Origin: an uncultured Paracoccaceae bacterium
GTDB taxonomy: Bacteria; Pseudomonadota; Alphaproteobacteria; Rhodobacterales; Rhodobacteraceae
Length of the DNA: 13,730 nucleotides
Assembly: GCA_938038825.1 (NCBI GenBank)
Contig: CALHST010000322.1
Coordinates: forward strand, 1 to 13,730
Direction of reading: 5' to 3'
Made by a program: the position numbers and the translations under genes. Below are positions 13,141-13,730 of this stretch, piece after piece. Position 1 is the stretch's first letter, and the number at the start of each line of letters is the position of its first letter. The notes beneath the pieces were generated by a model. That model had not been told where the DNA came from. It searched no databases and worked only from the letters and a program-made list of their open reading frames with translations.

Positions 13141-13730
13141 ATGTCCGACAGCACCATCACCCCATCAGAACTGTCCAGTGTCACGCGCGCCATGCCGTTT
13201 TGGATGTCATACCTGTTGCCTCCGCTGGCATGGGTTTCCGCCCTGTATGGCGGGTGGACCATTTTCTTGCTGCCTTTGGTCACGTGGTATCTGTTTTCAG
13301 CCATGGATTTTGTCGTGGGCACCGATCAGAACAACGCGGATCTGGATGCGTCTGACGCAGACATGACCCTGTATCACTGGATCACTGTTCTGTGGGCCCC
13401 GGTGCAGTTTGTGACCCTGTTTTCGCTTCTGTGGTATGTTCCGCAGGCTGAACATCTGGGCACGTTCGAAAAGATCATGGTCTTTTTTGGTGTGGGCGTT
13501 GTGACCGGCACGATTGGGATCAATTATTCGCATGAACTGATGCACCAGAAATCCCAAGTGGAGCGCTGGATGGCTGATGTGCTGTTGGCGATGGTGCTAT
13601 ACTCGCATTTCCGGTCCGAACATTTGTTGGTGCATCACCGCTATGTGGGCACCCCGCGCGATCCGGTCACGGCGCGGTTCAATGAAAAGTTCTACAGCTA
13701 TTACCCTCGGGTCTTGCTGGCCTGTTATAA
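13141..13730 (+). CDS. AlkB-like membrane di-iron alkane monooxygenase/fatty-acid-desaturase-type hydroxylase, partial (C-terminus beyond right edge)
   Basis: The first 196 residues are present with no stop before the edge. GAAGGG (13125-13130) lies 10 bases before the ATG. Hydrophobic membrane segments lie at about 20-36, 38-56, 80-100 and 111-128. Two of the three histidine boxes of the family are visible: HELMH (131-135) and EHLLVHH (160-166), followed by RYVGTPRDPVTARFNE. These match AlkB-type alkane 1-monooxygenases (HELxH, EHxxGHH, then ATPxDPA), which use a di-iron centre, O2 and electrons from rubredoxin to hydroxylate medium-chain alkanes. Box 2 has Val where AlkB usually has Gly. 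The third box (HSDHH) would lie outside the window. I do not assign alkB because substrate range differs among relatives. Confidence 0.85.
   Translation, partial: MSDSTITPSELSSVTRAMPFWMSYLLPPLAWVSALYGGWTIFLLPLVTWYLFSAMDFVVGTDQNNADLDASDADMTLYHWITVLWAPVQFVTLFSLLWYVPQAEHLGTFEKIMVFFGVGVVTGTIGINYSHELMHQKSQVERWMADVLLAMVLYSHFRSEHLLVHHRYVGTPRDPVTARFNEKFYSYYPRVLLACY

Noticed and set aside
1..13730. Defence island, biosynthetic cluster or mobile element
   Set aside because: The only nuclease is a lone HNH protein. No transposase, integrase, toxin-antitoxin, methylase or scaffold biosynthetic enzyme is visible, and gene content is mainly housekeeping.

Overview
This looks like a chromosomal segment from a marine alphaproteobacterium of the Rhodobacteraceae (Roseobacter group). 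The basis is the moderately GC-rich codon use, the alphaproteobacterial DUF2125 and DUF4170 families, and an lpxK neighbourhood and a dsbA-DUF721/mutY block that I recall from that family. The assignment comes from gene content and remembered synteny, not from a search. I count 14 protein-coding genes, two of them cut by the window edges. I see no rRNA, tRNA, CRISPR array, transposase, prophage or integrase.

Layout. Positions 1-1036 hold a divergent pair linked to glutathione and thiol chemistry: a GFA-family zinc protein (minus strand, cut at the left edge) and a glutathione S-transferase (plus). Their 126-base spacer carries two inverted repeats. Positions 1140-3616 are a minus-strand pair that overlaps by 4 bases: an MscS-type channel, then a TIGR03862/HI0933-like flavoprotein. 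The convergent ends of the GST and flavoprotein genes are formed by two inverted copies of a small REP-like palindrome, and both stop codons lie inside the copies. A small stand-alone HNH protein (3678-3977) and a hairpin-rich 229-base gap follow. Then comes a large exported DUF2125 protein (4207-5733).

Positions 5867-10595 form a co-directional cluster: pmbA/tldE, a cysQ-like phosphatase starting at TTG inside the end of pmbA, DUF4170, a very divergent Kdo-transferase-like (GT30) gene, and lpxK overlapping it by 4 bases. The last two belong to lipid A/Kdo assembly at the inner membrane. The flanking gaps (5734-5866 and 10596-10713) contain strong GC-rich hairpins of similar design.

Positions 10714-11926 (minus) hold a DsbA-like thiol oxidoreductase and, upstream of it, a DUF721/DciA-like protein. 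Divergent from them is mutY (12019-13071, TTG start). An AlkB-like membrane di-iron hydroxylase begins at 13141 and runs off the right edge.

Most of this is ordinary chromosome. I found no convincing new defence system or mobile element. The items most worth a second look are the GT30 protein that lacks the usual active-site motifs next to lpxK, the REP-like doublet that supplies the ends of two genes, the GFA/GST control region, and the structured intergenic blocks.
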